This document shows positions 34,921-35,857 of a DNA stretch of 35,857 bases, in pieces; position 1 is the stretch's first letter; each line of letters starts with the position of its first letter. Made by a program: the position numbers and the translations under genes. Origin of the DNA: Bacilli bacterium (GTDB lineage Bacteria; Bacillota_I; Bacilli_A; RF39; UBA660); contig JAEETF010000029.1 in the NCBI GenBank assembly GCA_016290195.1, positions 1 to 35,857 on the forward strand. The letters run 5' to 3'. Below the pieces are notes generated by a model that was given only the letters and a program-made list of their open reading frames with translations, did not search any database and was not told the DNA's origin.

Positions 34921-35857
34921 TTAAATATTATTAGCTAAATAAGTTATTGAAATCATTATTATTAAAAGTATAATTATTATTGTAAATACTATTATATGTT
35001 TTTTCTTTTCAGAATATAATGTTCCAATAAATTCTCTTATAAATGCATTAATCCAAAAATATGATTTGGTATTACTTCCCATACCTTCTATTTTTAAACC
35101 TTGTTCAGTAGCTATCAATCCTGCTCTTAAAACATGATAATTAGTAGTGGAAAAAGCAATATTCTTATTTTTATTATTAATTAAATTATTTGAAAATTTA
35201 ATATTTTCATAAGTATTTTTAGATTTATTATCAATAATAATATTATTCTCACTAATACCTTGATCAATTAAATAATTTTTCATTGCTTCTGCTTCAGAAA
35301 TTATTTCATTAGCGCCCTTACCACCAGATGGAATAAATATTAAATCTTTTTTTGTTTTTTTTAATTGTTCGTTTCTAAATTTAATTGCTCTATCAACTCT
35401 TCCTCTAAGAAGTGGAGTAAGAGTTCCATCTTTTCTTATTTGACATCCCAGTATAATTACATAATCTTTATTATATTTTACTTTTTTAATTACTGATTTT
35501 ATAGCAATTATAATGGTACCAATTAAAACACATTCCAAATAAGCAACTGTTAAATAAATTAATGATTCAATAAAATTATATAAATATGGTCCAATACTAT
35601 TCAAATTATAAATATCTATCTTTTGAGATTTCATTAATGTTTGATAAATATAATCTGGTAATAATGTTGAAATACAAATAAATATTCCTAAAAATAATCC
35701 TAATAAATTACCAAGTGATTTACCTTCTTTAATTATTAATCTAATATTACTTAAAGTTACTAATATAAAAGTAATAAAAGCTATTGGAAATAAATAAAAT
35801 GACATAAAAGATGTTGAACCAATTATACGATTAGTAGTATCAAATAATCCATGATAA
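34921..35857 (-). CDS. YdcF/DUF218 family membrane protein, 5'-truncated by window edge
   Basis: DYVIILGCQIRKDGTLTPLLRGRVDRA...; frame open past 35805 to the edge (YHGLFDTTNRIIGSTSF) and alignable with the paralogue there. Confidence 0.87.
   Translation of the reverse strand, partial: YHGLFDTTNRIIGSTSFMSFYLFPIAFITFILVTLSNIRLIIKEGKSLGNLLGLFLGIFICISTLLPDYIYQTLMKSQKIDIYNLNSIGPYLYNFIESLIYLTVAYLECVLIGTIIIAIKSVIKKVKYNKDYVIILGCQIRKDGTLTPLLRGRVDRAIKFRNEQLKKTKKDLIFIPSGGKGANEIISEAEAMKNYLIDQGISENNIIIDNKSKNTYENIKFSNNLINNKNKNIAFSTTNYHVLRAGLIATEQGLKIEGMGSNTKSYFWINAFIREFIGTLYSEKKKHIIVFTIIIILLIIMISITYLANNI

Noticed and set aside
34921-35805. ORF-track start at 35805 as the true start of the second YdcF gene
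   Set aside because: The frame is open to the window edge and aligns with the paralogue's membrane domain there, so the CDS is truncated by the window.
1-35857. Possible genetic code 4 (UGA = Trp), suspected from AT-richness and Mollicutes-like style
   Set aside because: gatB ends in TGA (minus strand, 21475-21473) at the expected C-terminus, the Trp tRNA is CCA only, and conserved ORFs read through intact with TGG codons.

Overview
AT-rich, densely packed bacterial chromosome window. The coding style suggests a low-GC Bacillota, possibly a gut Mollicutes-like or RF39-type lineage; that placement is inference. It uses the standard bacterial code: tRNA-Trp is CCA only, and gatB ends in TGA. 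Recognisable content: four tRNAs (Trp, Leu, Ala, Asn); a surface-polysaccharide cluster (O-antigen ligase/polymerase-like protein, priming sugar transferase, four glycosyltransferases); other envelope genes (DUF368/PopT-like, UppP, LicD, SGNH esterase with Ig-like domains, acyltransferase-3 with SGNH domain, two YdcF paralogues); fhs; and a transamidation operon, T-box leader > tRNA-Asn > gatC-gatA-gatB-aspS. The best candidate for an unusual system is that operon. Its T-box specifier loop carries overlapping GAA (Glu) and AAC (Asn) codons. Its first gene is tRNA-Asn, a likely ligand of the switch. A strong intrinsic terminator lies between the tRNA and gatC. The tRNA-Asn has G1-C72 rather than the U1-A72 expected for GatCAB recognition. 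Other points: a perfect terminator for one gene embedded antisense in its convergent neighbour's coding sequence, stop codons built into terminator hairpins, several repeat-built orphan proteins, and degenerate enzymes (SDR, second SGNH domain). No CRISPR array, transposase or phage structural gene was seen. All homology calls are by eye; no searches were run.
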